Assembly (NCBI GenBank): GCA_903953805.1
Contig: CAJBLC010000080.1
Coordinates: 1-31,474 of the forward strand
Length of the DNA: 31,474 nt
Source of the DNA: an uncultured Actinomycetes bacterium
GTDB taxonomy: Bacteria > Actinomycetota > Actinomycetes > Nanopelagicales > Nanopelagicaceae
Reading direction: 5' to 3'
In this document: one piece after another, positions 24,158 through 31,474 of the stretch
Position numbering within the stretch: position 1 is the stretch's first letter
Layout: the number at the start of each line of letters is the position of its first letter
Program-made: the position numbers and the translations under genes
The notes under the pieces: model-generated
Told to the model about the DNA's origin: nothing
Seen by the model: the letters and a program-made list of their open reading frames with translations, nothing else
Database searches by the model: none

Positions 24158-25366
24158 TCAGTTACCGCTGAAGGATACGTCAAATTCTTTTCGGGTCTCA
24201 GGAAGTTTGAAAGCTAGATAGATCGCATAGAGGAAGAGCACCGCAGACACTTCGAAGGCGATTCTGTATGAGAAGCGATCTACAAGATAGCCAACGATGA
24301 TAGGGCAAGCGATCATTCCAGCATCACCAGCCATTTGATAAAGCGCAATAACACGACCACCGCGGCCGCCAAAGAGATCACCGACAACAGAGACCGGAGC
24401 TGTTCCCATAAATGCGCCACCAAGTCCAAAGAGGATCATGAGTGCAAAGTAAGACCAGGAATGCGTTGCTGTAATGAGGAAGATCATTCCTGAAATTATG
24501 AGTGATGATCCAACAAGTAATCCAAATCTACGACCCTTGAAATCAATCATCTTGCCAGCAGCAACTAAAAGTGAGGCTTGCGCAATTGCGGAAGCGGTGA
24601 ATCCGAATCCCAAAGTAGCTGTTGAAAGGTGCAACTTTGAAGTCGTGAAGAGCGGCAGAATTGAGGAGCGAAGTCCAAAGAGAATCCAATTTGAGATAAA
24701 GGTAATCACTAATGCGATTTGGTACGGGAATAATTTGATTGCATCACGGAGCAGGATTCGATCATCACTTGGCTGGTTGTTCTGAATCGATTTTCCAAGG
24801 CGCTTCTCATGGAGATAAAGGAATGCGGTAAGAGATGCTGCGATCAAGGTTCCCGAGTAGACAAAGAATGGCGCACGAAGTGATATTGCGGAGAGGACTC
24901 CACCAAAGGCAGGTCCAATCACCCCACCGATAAGGAATCCTGAGTTATAAATAGATTGCGCCTGAGCGCGTTGGGCATTATTGACTGATCGCATGAGGAG
25001 AGCGCTCGCCGATACCGAGAACATCGAAGAGCCAAGTCCGCCGGCAGCGCGAAAGACGAGTAACTGCCAATATGAGTGAGCCATTCCACAGAGGAATGAC
25101 GAGACCGAAACCATCGCCAAACCAAAGCCAAGTGTGAGTCGCTCACCGATAGCATCAACAAATTTCCCTGAGATCAAGCCTGATCCAAAGCGAGCAAGGG
25201 CAAAGGTCGAGATAATCAATCCAACTGAAGTGGCATTAGCGTGGAATGTTTTAGCGAAGAGTGGAATTGCCGGGACGATCAACCCATATCCAATAGCAAC
25301 AAAAAGACCAACCGCCGAAAGGACAAATACTTCCTTTGGCAGTTGGCCTTTATTGATCTTAATTAT
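24158..25366 (-). CDS. MFS transporter (12-helix type) without a canonical start codon in the right place
   Basis: A major facilitator of about 400 residues. From the TTG at 25282 the frame begins LIVPAIPLFAKTF, which is the end of the first membrane helix. The missing lead (KINKGQLPKEV..., then a hydrophobic helix) is fully open in the same frame up to at least 25366. No ATG, GTG or TTG lies there. An ATA at 25366-25364 overlaps the upstream stop as ATAA, with AGGGGA about 9 nt before it; ATT follows at 25363. I therefore extend the gene to 25366 as a non-AUG start. The motif-A-like GSGLISGKFVDAIGERLT loop and the second-half DFKGRRFGLLVG loop are clear. The substrate is unknown. It overlaps the EmrB-like gene. 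Confidence 0.75.
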   Translation of the reverse strand: MIKINKGQLPKEVFVLSAVGLFVAIGYGLIVPAIPLFAKTFHANATSVGLIISTFALARFGSGLISGKFVDAIGERLTLGFGLAMVSVSSFLCGMAHSYWQLLVFRAAGGLGSSMFSVSASALLMRSVNNAQRAQAQSIYNSGFLIGGVIGPAFGGVLSAISLRAPFFVYSGTLIAASLTAFLYLHEKRLGKSIQNNQPSDDRILLRDAIKLFPYQIALVITFISNWILFGLRSSILPLFTTSKLHLSTATLGFGFTASAIAQASLLVAAGKMIDFKGRRFGLLVGSSLIISGMIFLITATHSWSYFALMILFGLGGAFMGTAPVSVVGDLFGGRGGRVIALYQMAGDAGMIACPIIVGYLVDRFSYRIAFEVSAVLFLYAIYLAFKLPETRKEFDVSFSGN

Positions 25367-26988
25367 GCGATCGCTTCCCCTGCAGCTTCGTTCTTCGCTG
25401 CATGATGCTCGGCGCCGGAGCGAAGTGGTGTCTCTTTGAGCATAAAGGCGAAGATCAAGCCAAGGGCTGTGACCGGCGCCGCTGCAAAGAAGACAACGTG
25501 GAATGACTGCACGAAGGCGTGCAAGACATTGTGTTGGAGAGTAGGGGAGAAGGTCTTCAAGATCGCAGAGTTGTTCTGGATCTGTGCGAACTTCTGTGGT
25601 GTTGCCCCTGCCATTGCAGCAGGATCTGTCGCAGCAGTCTTCTGAATAGCAAGTGGCAAGTAATGCTTTAGACGGCTGGCGTAGATCGAACCGAAGATTG
25701 CAACACCAACAGTTGATCCAACTGAGCGGAAGAAGGTGTTGGATGATGTTGCAACACCCATGTCCTTGAAATCTACAGAGTTCTGAAGCGCGATAACAAT
25801 GGTCTGCATCGAGAATCCAAGGCCAGCACCAATCAAGATTGCAAAGATTGATAGGCGCCAGAAAGGTGTTGTCTCGTTGAGAGTAGACATCAGCAGGATT
25901 CCGATGGTCATCAATGCGAGACCGATGATTGGGAAACGCTTGTACTTACCATGCTTGGAGATGAGCTTTCCAGATGTGATCGACATCGAGACGATACCGA
26001 GCATAAATGGAATGAGCTTGAGCCCTGAAGTTGTCGCGGTATTTCCCTTTACCAACTGGAGATAGAGAGGAAGCATCACGATCGCACCGAACATTCCGGC
26101 ACCGATGATGAAACCAAGGATCGATGTCGTTGAGAAGGTGTGATTCTTAAATAAGCGAAGCGGCAAGATTGGCTCGGATGCGCGAGTCTCTTGGAAGAGG
26201 AATGCTGCGGTGAGCGCGAGGAATACTGCAAAGGCAATAAGTGTCTTCTTGCCAGTCCAGCCATTCTCGGGACCGTAGACAGAGATTGCTAGGAGAAGAG
26301 CCGAGACGCCAAGGACCATAAGAAGGGCACCGAGGTAATCGATCTTGTGCTTCTTAACAACCTTTGGAATATGAAGTGATGCAGTTGTGATGACAAGCGC
26401 TGCGATACCGAATGGGAGGTTGATGTAGAAGATCCAGCGCCAGCCAGCAACACCAAAGATGTGATGGCGATCGGAGAAGAATCCACCAAGGAGCGGACCT
26501 GCGACAGAGGAGAGACCCCAGACGCCACCGAAGTAACCCTGGTACTTGCCGCGATCACGTGGGCTAACAATGTCACCAATAATGACGAATGTGAGTGCCA
26601 TCAATCCACCGGCACCTAATCCCTGGATCGCGCGGAATGCGATGAGTTGGTTCATTGATGTTGCTGCACCTGCAGCGAATGAACCAATTAAGAAAGTAAC
26701 GATCGCAAATTGGAAGACCGGACGACGACCGTAGAGGTCAGAGATCTTTCCGTAGAGCGGAGTCGAAGCAGTCGAGGTTAAGAGGTAGGCAGTAACGACC
26801 CAGGTGTAGTGGGAGAGACCATTGAAATCTTCCACGATCTTCTTGAGAGCGGTGGAGACAATCGTCTGGTCGAGGGCTGCAAGGAGCATGCCCATCATGA
26901 GACCGGAGAGAACAAACATGATCTCCTTGTGAGTCATCTGTTTGTTGGTAGGAGCTGTTCCGGTCTTTGGCGCAGTTTCAGCGGACAT
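25363..26988 (-). CDS. MFS drug transporter, EmrB/QacA (DHA2, 14-helix) type
   Basis: A 541-aa proton-driven exporter with about 14 membrane helices. Signature segments are LDQTIVSTAL in helix 1 (motif D1), GKISDLYGRRPVF (motif A) and GPLLGGFFSD followed by WRWIFYINLPFG (motif C region and the family-typical WRW). Such pumps export lipophilic drugs or toxic metabolites; the natural substrate here is unknown. An AAGGG site is 5 nt before the ATG at 26988. The gene diverges from a drug-type ABC exporter and is followed in an overlapping arrangement by a second MFS gene, so 24158-28924 is largely an efflux neighbourhood. Confidence 0.92.
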   Translation of the reverse strand: MSAETAPKTGTAPTNKQMTHKEIMFVLSGLMMGMLLAALDQTIVSTALKKIVEDFNGLSHYTWVVTAYLLTSTASTPLYGKISDLYGRRPVFQFAIVTFLIGSFAAGAATSMNQLIAFRAIQGLGAGGLMALTFVIIGDIVSPRDRGKYQGYFGGVWGLSSVAGPLLGGFFSDRHHIFGVAGWRWIFYINLPFGIAALVITTASLHIPKVVKKHKIDYLGALLMVLGVSALLLAISVYGPENGWTGKKTLIAFAVFLALTAAFLFQETRASEPILPLRLFKNHTFSTTSILGFIIGAGMFGAIVMLPLYLQLVKGNTATTSGLKLIPFMLGIVSMSITSGKLISKHGKYKRFPIIGLALMTIGILLMSTLNETTPFWRLSIFAILIGAGLGFSMQTIVIALQNSVDFKDMGVATSSNTFFRSVGSTVGVAIFGSIYASRLKHYLPLAIQKTAATDPAAMAGATPQKFAQIQNNSAILKTFSPTLQHNVLHAFVQSFHVVFFAAAPVTALGLIFAFMLKETPLRSGAEHHAAKNEAAGEAIA

Positions 26989-27128
26989 GAGAACCCTTCG
27001 TCGTTACGTGTATCGAATATGCGAGCGTCGTTTGAGAGGGAGCACTTATTGACTCACCTTCGCGACGATTGTTGAACTTTCAACCGCAGGTTACCACTCA
27101 ATTTTCCCTGACGCTCGCTTATCTGGCG

Positions 27129-27134
27129 TACTCT
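27129..27134 (+). promoter_or_regulatory. Putative -10 of a leaderless promoter for the ABC exporter
   Basis: TACTCT lies 6 nt before the ATG at 27141, and there is no Shine-Dalgarno. The -35 is weak, so this rests mainly on the TAnnnT-N6-ATG pattern shared with other genes in the window. Confidence 0.4.
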
Positions 27135-27140
27135 GGGTAT

Positions 27141-28139
27141 ATGAAGAGCGTAGTTGCTGAGAATCTGGTTAAAACGTACGGCAAGGGCGAACATCAGGTC
27201 CGGGCCTTAGATGACCTCTCTCTTGATGTCGAAGAAGGCACCGTCCTCTCAATCCTGGGTCCAAATGGGTCGGGAAAGACCACCACCGTGCGAGTTCTTG
27301 CCACGCTACTCAAACCAGACTCTGGCCACGCCACAGTTGGGGGAATCGATGTCATCAAAGATCCGAAGCGGGTCCGCGAGATCATCGGCCTTTCTGGCCA
27401 ATATGCAGCGGTTGATGAGACCTTAACTGGTTGGGATAACTTGGTGATGTTCGGCCGGCTCTATCACCTGAGCTCAAGCGCCGCGAACGCTCGTGCAAAG
27501 GAATTGTTAGAGCAGTTCTCACTCACCGATGCCGCAAAACGTCCGATCAAAACCTTCTCTGGCGGTATGCGCCGCCGCCTCGATTTAGCGGCATCACTGA
27601 TTATTCGACCAAAGGTTCTCTTCCTCGATGAACCAACAACCGGGCTTGATCCACGTGGTCGCATGGAGATGTGGAAGGTGATCGAAGGACTCGTCGATGA
27701 GGGCGTCACACTTCTGCTTACGACACAATATTTGGAAGAAGCAGATCAACTTGCTGATGACATTGCAGTCATCGATCGCGGCAAGGTAATTGCTCGTGGC
27801 ACATCCGATCAATTGAAGACCCAGATCGGTGGTGAGCGTCTTGAACTCGTCGTTGCTGAATCAGATCTCTCAGCAGCAAAGGTAATTGCTGATCGTATTG
27901 GTGGTACTTCATCAACGATCGATACTGGACTTCGCAAGATCTCTACACCTGTAACAACTGGTGGAAATGCGCTTGTTGATCTGCTCCGTGAACTCGACGC
28001 AGTAAAGATTCATCCGCTCGATATCGCACTTAAGCGCCCATCACTGGACGATGTCTTCATGTCTCTTACCGGCCATTCCGCCGAAGAAGAGAAGGTTGAA
28101 GTTCCAGGGGTTAAAGGCAAGAAGGGAGGCCGCAAATGA
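27141..28139 (+). CDS. ABC transporter ATP-binding protein, DrrA/daunorubicin-resistance type
   Basis: A 332-aa cytoplasmic ATPase. Walker A is GPNGSGKTTT, the signature is FSGGMRRRLDLAASL and Walker B is LFLDEPTTGLDPRGR, followed by the H-loop region changed to LLLTTQYLEEADQLAD, as is typical of DrrA proteins where Gln replaces the histidine. A C-terminal domain of about 100 residues ends in a lysine- and glycine-rich tail. The frame is open from 27069, but those 24 residues do not resemble the family. The ATG at 27141 starts the conserved SVVAENLVKTYGKGEH strand and sits 6 nt from a -10-like element. It pairs with the permease gene that overlaps its stop. Confidence 0.92.
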   Translation: MKSVVAENLVKTYGKGEHQVRALDDLSLDVEEGTVLSILGPNGSGKTTTVRVLATLLKPDSGHATVGGIDVIKDPKRVREIIGLSGQYAAVDETLTGWDNLVMFGRLYHLSSSAANARAKELLEQFSLTDAAKRPIKTFSGGMRRRLDLAASLIIRPKVLFLDEPTTGLDPRGRMEMWKVIEGLVDEGVTLLLTTQYLEEADQLADDIAVIDRGKVIARGTSDQLKTQIGGERLELVVAESDLSAAKVIADRIGGTSSTIDTGLRKISTPVTTGGNALVDLLRELDAVKIHPLDIALKRPSLDDVFMSLTGHSAEEEKVEVPGVKGKKGGRK

Positions 28140-28924
28140 GAGCGTTAAGCGATTCACTCGTCATCATGAAGCGCCAGCTTCTTCAATTGACGCGCGTCCC
28201 AGAAGTGCTGATCTTCAACACGATTCAGCCGGTGATGTTCGTTCTTCTCTTCCGCTATGTATTTGCAGGTCTTGGTGCAGGTATCAAAGGTGGCTATGTC
28301 CAGCTATTGATGCCTGGAATCTTTGTTCAGACTGTCACCTTCACCCTTGCCGCCACTGCTCAGGGCATGGCGCAAGATATGGAGAAGGGTCTGATCGATC
28401 GTTTTAGATCACTTCCGATTTCTCGCGCCGCTGTTGTCACTGGCCGCACCTTGGGCGATGGCCTTCTCAATATTGTTGTCATTGCAGTGATGGGTACAGC
28501 CGGATTCATCGTCGGTTGGCGTCCAACATCTGGTTTTATCAAGATCGCGCTCGGCTTCTTGATGCTCTTGCTCTTTGGCTATGCCTTGAGCTGGGCGGGA
28601 ATCTTCGCTGGTTTGATTGCAAAGGATGCTCGAGTCGTTGCCAATATCAGCTTCCTCTTCACCTTCCCGCTGACCTTCCTCTCTAATGCCTTTGCCTCAA
28701 CGACATCGATGCCGAAGGCGTTGCAATATGTCGCAGAGTGGAATCCAGTCTCAACGATGGTCGCCGCGGTACGCCAACTCTTTGGCTTCCACAATATGTT
28801 TGGTGTTACGAAGAACTCATTCCCAAGTACGCATCCGATTCAGACATCGCTGCTCTACATGGTTCTGATTATGGCGATCTTTGTTCCGCTCAGTGTTCGT
28901 CGCTATAAGAACACCAATAAATAA
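28136..28924 (+). CDS. ABC-2 type permease, DrrB-like
   Basis: A 262-aa membrane protein with about six hydrophobic helices, an N-terminal amphipathic stretch (MKRQLLQLTRVPEVLIFNTIQPVMFVLLF) and the ABC-2 family block EKGLIDRFRSLPISRAAVVTGR ahead of the third helix. It would form the channel for the preceding DrrA-type ATPase, exporting an amphipathic drug, lipid or metabolite. The start overlaps the ATPase stop by 4 nt (ATGA). It is convergent with greA 9 nt away, with no clear terminator between. Confidence 0.92.
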   Translation: MRALSDSLVIMKRQLLQLTRVPEVLIFNTIQPVMFVLLFRYVFAGLGAGIKGGYVQLLMPGIFVQTVTFTLAATAQGMAQDMEKGLIDRFRSLPISRAAVVTGRTLGDGLLNIVVIAVMGTAGFIVGWRPTSGFIKIALGFLMLLLFGYALSWAGIFAGLIAKDARVVANISFLFTFPLTFLSNAFASTTSMPKALQYVAEWNPVSTMVAAVRQLFGFHNMFGVTKNSFPSTHPIQTSLLYMVLIMAIFVPLSVRRYKNTNK

Positions 28925-28933
28925 GTATTAAAA

Positions 28934-29419
28934 CTAGAGGTACTCAGCGGCCTTAATTGTTACTGAGATCTCTTTGCCATTGGGTGCGGTGTAGGTAACG
29001 CTTGCGCCAATGGTCTGGCCGTGAACTGCGCCACCCAACGGTGACTTCTCGGAATAGACATCAAGACCATCAACTGCGATCTCGCGCGAACCGAGTAAGA
29101 AGACAACTTCATCGCCCATGAGATCGACGGTGACCTTCATTCCTTGACCAACGATGCCATCAGCTGATGCAGGTGGCTCACCGATATGCGCATTCTCGAG
29201 CATATGCTTTAACTGGCGGATGCGAGCTTCGATCTTGCCCTGCTCATCTTTGGCAGCGTGGTAGCCACCATTCTCTTTCAAATCTCCTTCGGCACGTGCC
29301 GCTTCGATCTTCTTGACCACATCGGCACGACGTGGACCCTCGAGCTCGGCGAGTTCTGCGCGGAGTCGGTCTGCTGCCTCGTGGGTCAGCCAAGTCTGAG
29401 GTGTTCCTGATGTACTCAT
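28934..29419 (-). CDS. greA: Transcription elongation factor GreA
   Basis: A 161-aa factor that enters the secondary channel of RNA polymerase and rescues backtracked complexes by stimulating transcript cleavage. The N-terminal coiled coil carries the acidic tip with D and E in ARAEGDLKENGGYHAAKDEQ. The C-terminal FKBP-like domain shows SPLGGAVHGQTIG. Length is normal. It is 23 nt downstream of the DUF4307 gene on the same strand, matching the greA-Rv1081c arrangement of mycobacteria. No Shine-Dalgarno is seen before the ATG at 29419. Confidence 0.96.
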   Translation of the reverse strand: MSTSGTPQTWLTHEAADRLRAELAELEGPRRADVVKKIEAARAEGDLKENGGYHAAKDEQGKIEARIRQLKHMLENAHIGEPPASADGIVGQGMKVTVDLMGDEVVFLLGSREIAVDGLDVYSEKSPLGGAVHGQTIGASVTYTAPNGKEISVTIKAAEYL

Positions 29420-29442
29420 AAGAGGATGAACTTTACTTCAGG

Positions 29443-29856
29443 TTAGCCAAGGGCACAGCGGATAATTGCGGCGTTCACCGCTGCCACACGCGTAGGGATC
29501 ACGCTAACCAGCGTCTTTGAAGAAGTTCCGGCAGGGAAGTGATCGGTGATCTCGCCAACGGTATTAGCTGAAAAATCACGGGCAATTAGCTGGCAGAGGT
29601 GGGCTCTACCGGTAGTGCGGAATGAGACCGAGTAGCGCACCGACATATGGGAGCTATCAACGGCGTGAAATGAGATGAGGGTCGATCTGATCTCAGGGCG
29701 GCTGTAGTGGTTGGCCGACCAGGCGAGCCAACTCCCACCAATCACCAGAACGATCAGTGCTGGCGTGAACCACTTCTTGTATCGGTTATTCGATGGCTCC
29801 GGAATTCCGTAGCGCGCACGCAGGTAAGGGTTCGATGCTCGTGCCTCTGCGCTCAT
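29443..29856 (-). CDS. DUF4307 membrane protein
   Basis: A protein of 137 residues with one membrane helix near residues 30-48 (KWFTPALIVLVIGGSWLAWSA), a short cytoplasmic N-terminus with NPYLRARYGIP typical of DUF4307, and an extracytoplasmic domain. Its function is not known. The frame extends to an ATG-less lead from 29895. I chose the ATG at 29856 because the family normally begins a few residues before the NPYLRARYG motif and because TAGAAT lies 7 nt upstream. It precedes greA, as its mycobacterial counterpart does. Confidence 0.82.
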   Translation of the reverse strand: MSAEARASNPYLRARYGIPEPSNNRYKKWFTPALIVLVIGGSWLAWSANHYSRPEIRSTLISFHAVDSSHMSVRYSVSFRTTGRAHLCQLIARDFSANTVGEITDHFPAGTSSKTLVSVIPTRVAAVNAAIIRCALG

Positions 29857-29863
29857 GTCAGGA

Positions 29864-29869
29864 ATTCTA
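29864..29869 (-). promoter_or_regulatory. Putative -10 of a leaderless promoter for the DUF4307-greA pair
   Basis: TAGAAT on the minus strand ends 7 nt before the ATG at 29856. The strand has AGGAGA further upstream, but it is too distant to serve as a ribosome binding site. Confidence 0.4.
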
Positions 29870-29885
29870 TCTCCTGGAAATAGGG

Positions 29886-29891
29886 GATACT
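29886..29891 (+). promoter_or_regulatory. Putative -10 of a leaderless promoter for the small membrane protein
   Basis: GATACT is 6 nt before the ATG at 29898 with no ribosome binding site. The start codon is only 41 nt from the divergent start codon at 29856, so two promoters would overlap here. Confidence 0.4.
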
Positions 29892-29897
29892 TCACCT

Positions 29898-30044
29898 ATG
29901 AATGACACAACGCAGAATGTGAATGTCGGACTTGTCGGTTCGCTGACCATGATCTTCCTCTGCTTGGCCGTTGCTCTTCTCTGCATCAGCTTCTACCGCC
30001 GTTATAAGCGAATGCAGAAGCGTCAGGATGACCTCAACAACTAA
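29898..30044 (+). CDS. Small single-helix membrane protein
   Basis: A 48-aa protein: a polar N-terminus (MNDTTQNVN), one strong hydrophobic helix (VGSLTMIFLCLAVALLCISF) and a basic tail (YRRYKRMQKRQDDLNN), so an N-out, C-in topology is likely by the positive-inside rule. The frame opens at 29793, but that lead lies under the DUF4307 gene and has no family look. I know no named family. Its place, divergent from a greA-DUF4307 pair, recalls the short gene Rv1083 in mycobacteria. The stop overlaps the SURF1 start (TAATG), which suggests coupled translation and perhaps a role in the same membrane process. Confidence 0.7.
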   Translation: MNDTTQNVNVGLVGSLTMIFLCLAVALLCISFYRRYKRMQKRQDDLNN

Positions 30045-30754
30045 TGAGCGCTCCTGCTGTTCTTGCTAAAAAAGTTTCAGCTTTTCTTCTCGTACTCCTT
30101 CTCTCTGCAACTTTTCTTGAACTCGGGCTATGGCAATTAAATCGAGCTCAAAACGTTCAGCGCCAATCAGTAACTCCACCTGAGCGAGCAATTGTTGATC
30201 TCGAAGGTGTTGCCGCTGCCGGACACAACTTGCGCGATGCGGCGTATAACCGTCTCGTCACCTTCACTGGCAAATATGTGAAGTTCTATGTTGCACCAAA
30301 GCAAGTGCTATCCAATAAAAAGGTCGCAGACCTTGAGGTTGGATTGATGGAGCTCTCCCGCAATCGCGCGATCTTGGTTGTGCGTGGACTCAACGATGGA
30401 TCATTGGCAGAGAGCGCAGATCAGATCACGGTGATGGGTCGCCTCTATCCCCACCAAAATGAGGATCATGCTGATACAACGGCGACGACGCTCTCTCGCT
30501 TAGATCCAGCGCTTGTTGCTGGCGTTGGCAACTTCCAACTCTTTGATGGTTATGTCAGTGCGATCACCGAGAAGGGCCCATCTGGATCGGCCATCTCTGG
30601 AAATCGCATCCCATCGCCACAGTTGATCAATCCGATCGGCGGCTTCTATTGGCAGCACATCGCCTATGTGATCACCTGGTGGTTTATGGCCGGACTCGTG
30701 CTCTTCGCACCTTTCTACAATCGTTCCCTCAACCGCGCGAAGCGGGTAGGGTGA
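30044..30754 (+). CDS. SURF1 family cytochrome oxidase biogenesis protein
   Basis: A 236-aa inner-membrane protein with two terminal helices flanking a periplasmic domain: N-terminal LLLSATFLELGLWQLNRAQ, whose LGxWQLxR motif is the SURF1 hallmark, and C-terminal WQHIAYVITWWFMAGLVLFAPFYNR. The middle contains the expected G-x-Y region (TFTGKYV) and LVVRG-like ILVVRGLNDG. SURF1 proteins help insert haem a into aa3-type cytochrome c oxidase, so the organism should respire aerobically. It overlaps the small membrane protein gene by 1 nt; the DUF3817 gene follows after 4 nt. Confidence 0.92.
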   Translation: MSAPAVLAKKVSAFLLVLLLSATFLELGLWQLNRAQNVQRQSVTPPERAIVDLEGVAAAGHNLRDAAYNRLVTFTGKYVKFYVAPKQVLSNKKVADLEVGLMELSRNRAILVVRGLNDGSLAESADQITVMGRLYPHQNEDHADTTATTLSRLDPALVAGVGNFQLFDGYVSAITEKGPSGSAISGNRIPSPQLINPIGGFYWQHIAYVITWWFMAGLVLFAPFYNRSLNRAKRVG

Positions 30755-30758
30755 ATCT

Positions 30759-31094
30759 ATGGATCTCTTCAAAGGAAATAAGGCTGGTGCGCTCGCTCGC
30801 TTCCGCATCATGGCCAATATCGCTGGCGTTATGTCACTTCTCTTATGGTTGGTCTACCTCCCAATCAAGCTGACTGCGACCAATGACAATGTGCCAACCT
30901 TGATCCGCCTGATCGCGGTAGTCCACGGATTCGCATATATGGTCTACGTGCTCGTTACCTTCAATTATTGCTTTGCAGTGCGCAAGCCGCTCAAAGTCGC
31001 GGTCTTTTACATGCTCGCCGGCACATTCCCAGTCGCATCCTTTGTCGCTGATCGTCGCGCCGTCGCCGAGTTCGCCGCACTCAACCACAAGTAA
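30759..31094 (+). CDS. DUF3817 membrane protein
   Basis: A 111-aa integral membrane protein with three hydrophobic helices, fitting DUF3817: RFRIMANIAGVMSLLLW, the central VVHGFAYMVYVLVTFNY with its conserved HG, and a third helix before the ADRR segment. Its function is unknown. In actinobacteria DUF3817 genes are often found near respiratory or membrane genes, as with SURF1 here. It ends 9 nt before uppS. Confidence 0.85.
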   Translation: MDLFKGNKAGALARFRIMANIAGVMSLLLWLVYLPIKLTATNDNVPTLIRLIAVVHGFAYMVYVLVTFNYCFAVRKPLKVAVFYMLAGTFPVASFVADRRAVAEFAALNHK

Positions 31095-31103
31095 ACCCAC
31101 GCC

Positions 31104-31474
31104 ATGGCAGTTGATATAACTCGTGATCTCATCAAGCCTGCCATCAAGTCAGTTCTCTATCCGCTCTACGAAAAGCGCCTCCTTCGTTTACTAGATCGCA
31201 CCCAGACCCCGCACCATGTCGGCGTTATTCTGGATGGAAATCGTCGTTGGGCGAAGAACAACTTCGGTCGCCCAGAAGATGGCCATCGCAAAGGCGCCGA
31301 AAAGATCGTTGAACTTCTCGATTGGTGTGAAGAGGCCGATGTCACGATCGTCACTCTCTGGCTGCTGAGCACCGATAACCTCAATCGCGATCCTGATGAA
31401 CTCGATGCCCTTCTCAAAATTATCTCTGGGGCGGTCGAGTATCTCGCTGCTCTAAAGCGTTGGGAGATCAAGGC
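31104..31474 (+). CDS. uppS: Isoprenyl transferase (cis-prenyl diphosphate synthase), 3'-truncated by the window edge
   Basis: The first 123 residues or so of a cis-prenyltransferase that elongates farnesyl or geranyl diphosphate with isopentenyl diphosphate to make the lipid carrier for cell-wall synthesis. The signature HVGVILDGNRRWAK with the catalytic Asp, the GHRKGAEKI helix and LWLLSTDNLNRDPDEL are clear. Translation runs from the ATG at 31104 to the last complete codon with no stop. Spacing to the DUF3817 gene is 9 nt, so it probably shares the SURF1 transcript. A short-chain (Rv1086-like) or long-chain product cannot be decided from this fragment. Confidence 0.92.
   Translation, partial: MAVDITRDLIKPAIKSVLYPLYEKRLLRLLDRTQTPHHVGVILDGNRRWAKNNFGRPEDGHRKGAEKIVELLDWCEEADVTIVTLWLLSTDNLNRDPDELDALLKIISGAVEYLAALKRWEIK

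Noticed and set aside
27069..27140. 24-codon N-terminal extension of the DrrA-type ATPase
   Set aside because: The extension has no family similarity and covers the probable promoter; the conserved domain starts at 27141.
29793..29897. 35-codon extension of the small membrane protein
   Set aside because: It lies over the DUF4307 gene on the other strand and lacks start signals; the ATG at 29898 has a -10-like element.
1..31474. CRISPR arrays, insertion sequences, integrases, tRNA or rRNA genes
   Set aside because: I found no regularly spaced direct repeats, no transposase or integrase reading frames, and no tRNA- or rRNA-like stretch on either strand.

Overview
The window reads as the chromosome of a small-genome actinobacterium, most plausibly a freshwater planktonic lineage of the acI / Nanopelagicales type. 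Three things suggest this: GC near 50% by eye, very short intergenic gaps with many 1-4 nt start/stop overlaps, and actinobacterial families (greA next to a DUF4307 gene, DUF3817, SURF1, short-form undecaprenyl diphosphate synthase, an NlpC/P60 endopeptidase with a coiled-coil N-terminus). Several operon-leading genes also appear leaderless, with a -10-like hexamer 6-7 nt before ATG. Lineage is inferred; no rRNA or marker gene is present.

Layout. (1) 1-1656: the 3' part of a CorA Mg2+ channel gene, cut by the window edge, convergent with an SDR oxidoreductase. (2) 1727-6687: an FMN riboswitch followed by ribD-ribE-ribBA-ribH, the whole riboflavin set, then an NAD(P)-binding/DUF2867 protein. 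(3) 6702-23069: a divergently regulated accessory catabolic locus of 15 genes. (4) 23076-26988, minus strand: NlpC/P60 peptidase and two MFS transporters. (5) 27141-28924: a two-gene drug-type ABC exporter. (6) 28934-31474: greA and a DUF4307 gene on the minus strand, diverging from a tiny membrane protein, SURF1, DUF3817 and a 3'-truncated uppS.

The most interesting part is region 3. A SorC-family regulator diverges from a 14-gene run with almost no gaps: a ribose-type ABC importer (binding protein, double ATPase, permease), TPP-dependent E1 alpha and beta, a free-standing 79-aa lipoyl protein, a GlpD-like FAD dehydrogenase, a GlpK-like kinase, a class II ketose-bisphosphate-type aldolase, a stripped E2 acyltransferase core, a lipoate-protein-ligase-like protein, a glycerol-1-phosphate-dehydrogenase-like (AraM-type) metal-dependent dehydrogenase, a xylulokinase-like kinase and an AraL/NagD-type HAD phosphatase. 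The front end (SorC regulator, RbsBAC-type importer, FGGY kinase, GlpD-like dehydrogenase) resembles rhizobial erythritol (ery) loci. The back end differs: an aldolase plus a dedicated 2-oxoacid/acetoin-dehydrogenase-like complex that brings its own lipoylation factor and has its E2 split into separate carrier and catalytic proteins. My inference is import of a polyol or sugar, phosphorylation, FAD- and metal-linked oxidation to a keto-phosphate, aldol cleavage, and conversion of one fragment to an acyl-CoA. The substrate cannot be read from the sequence. A perfect TTTGGC-N6-GCCAAA palindrome next to a TTGACG-N17-TACCTT promoter is the likely control point.
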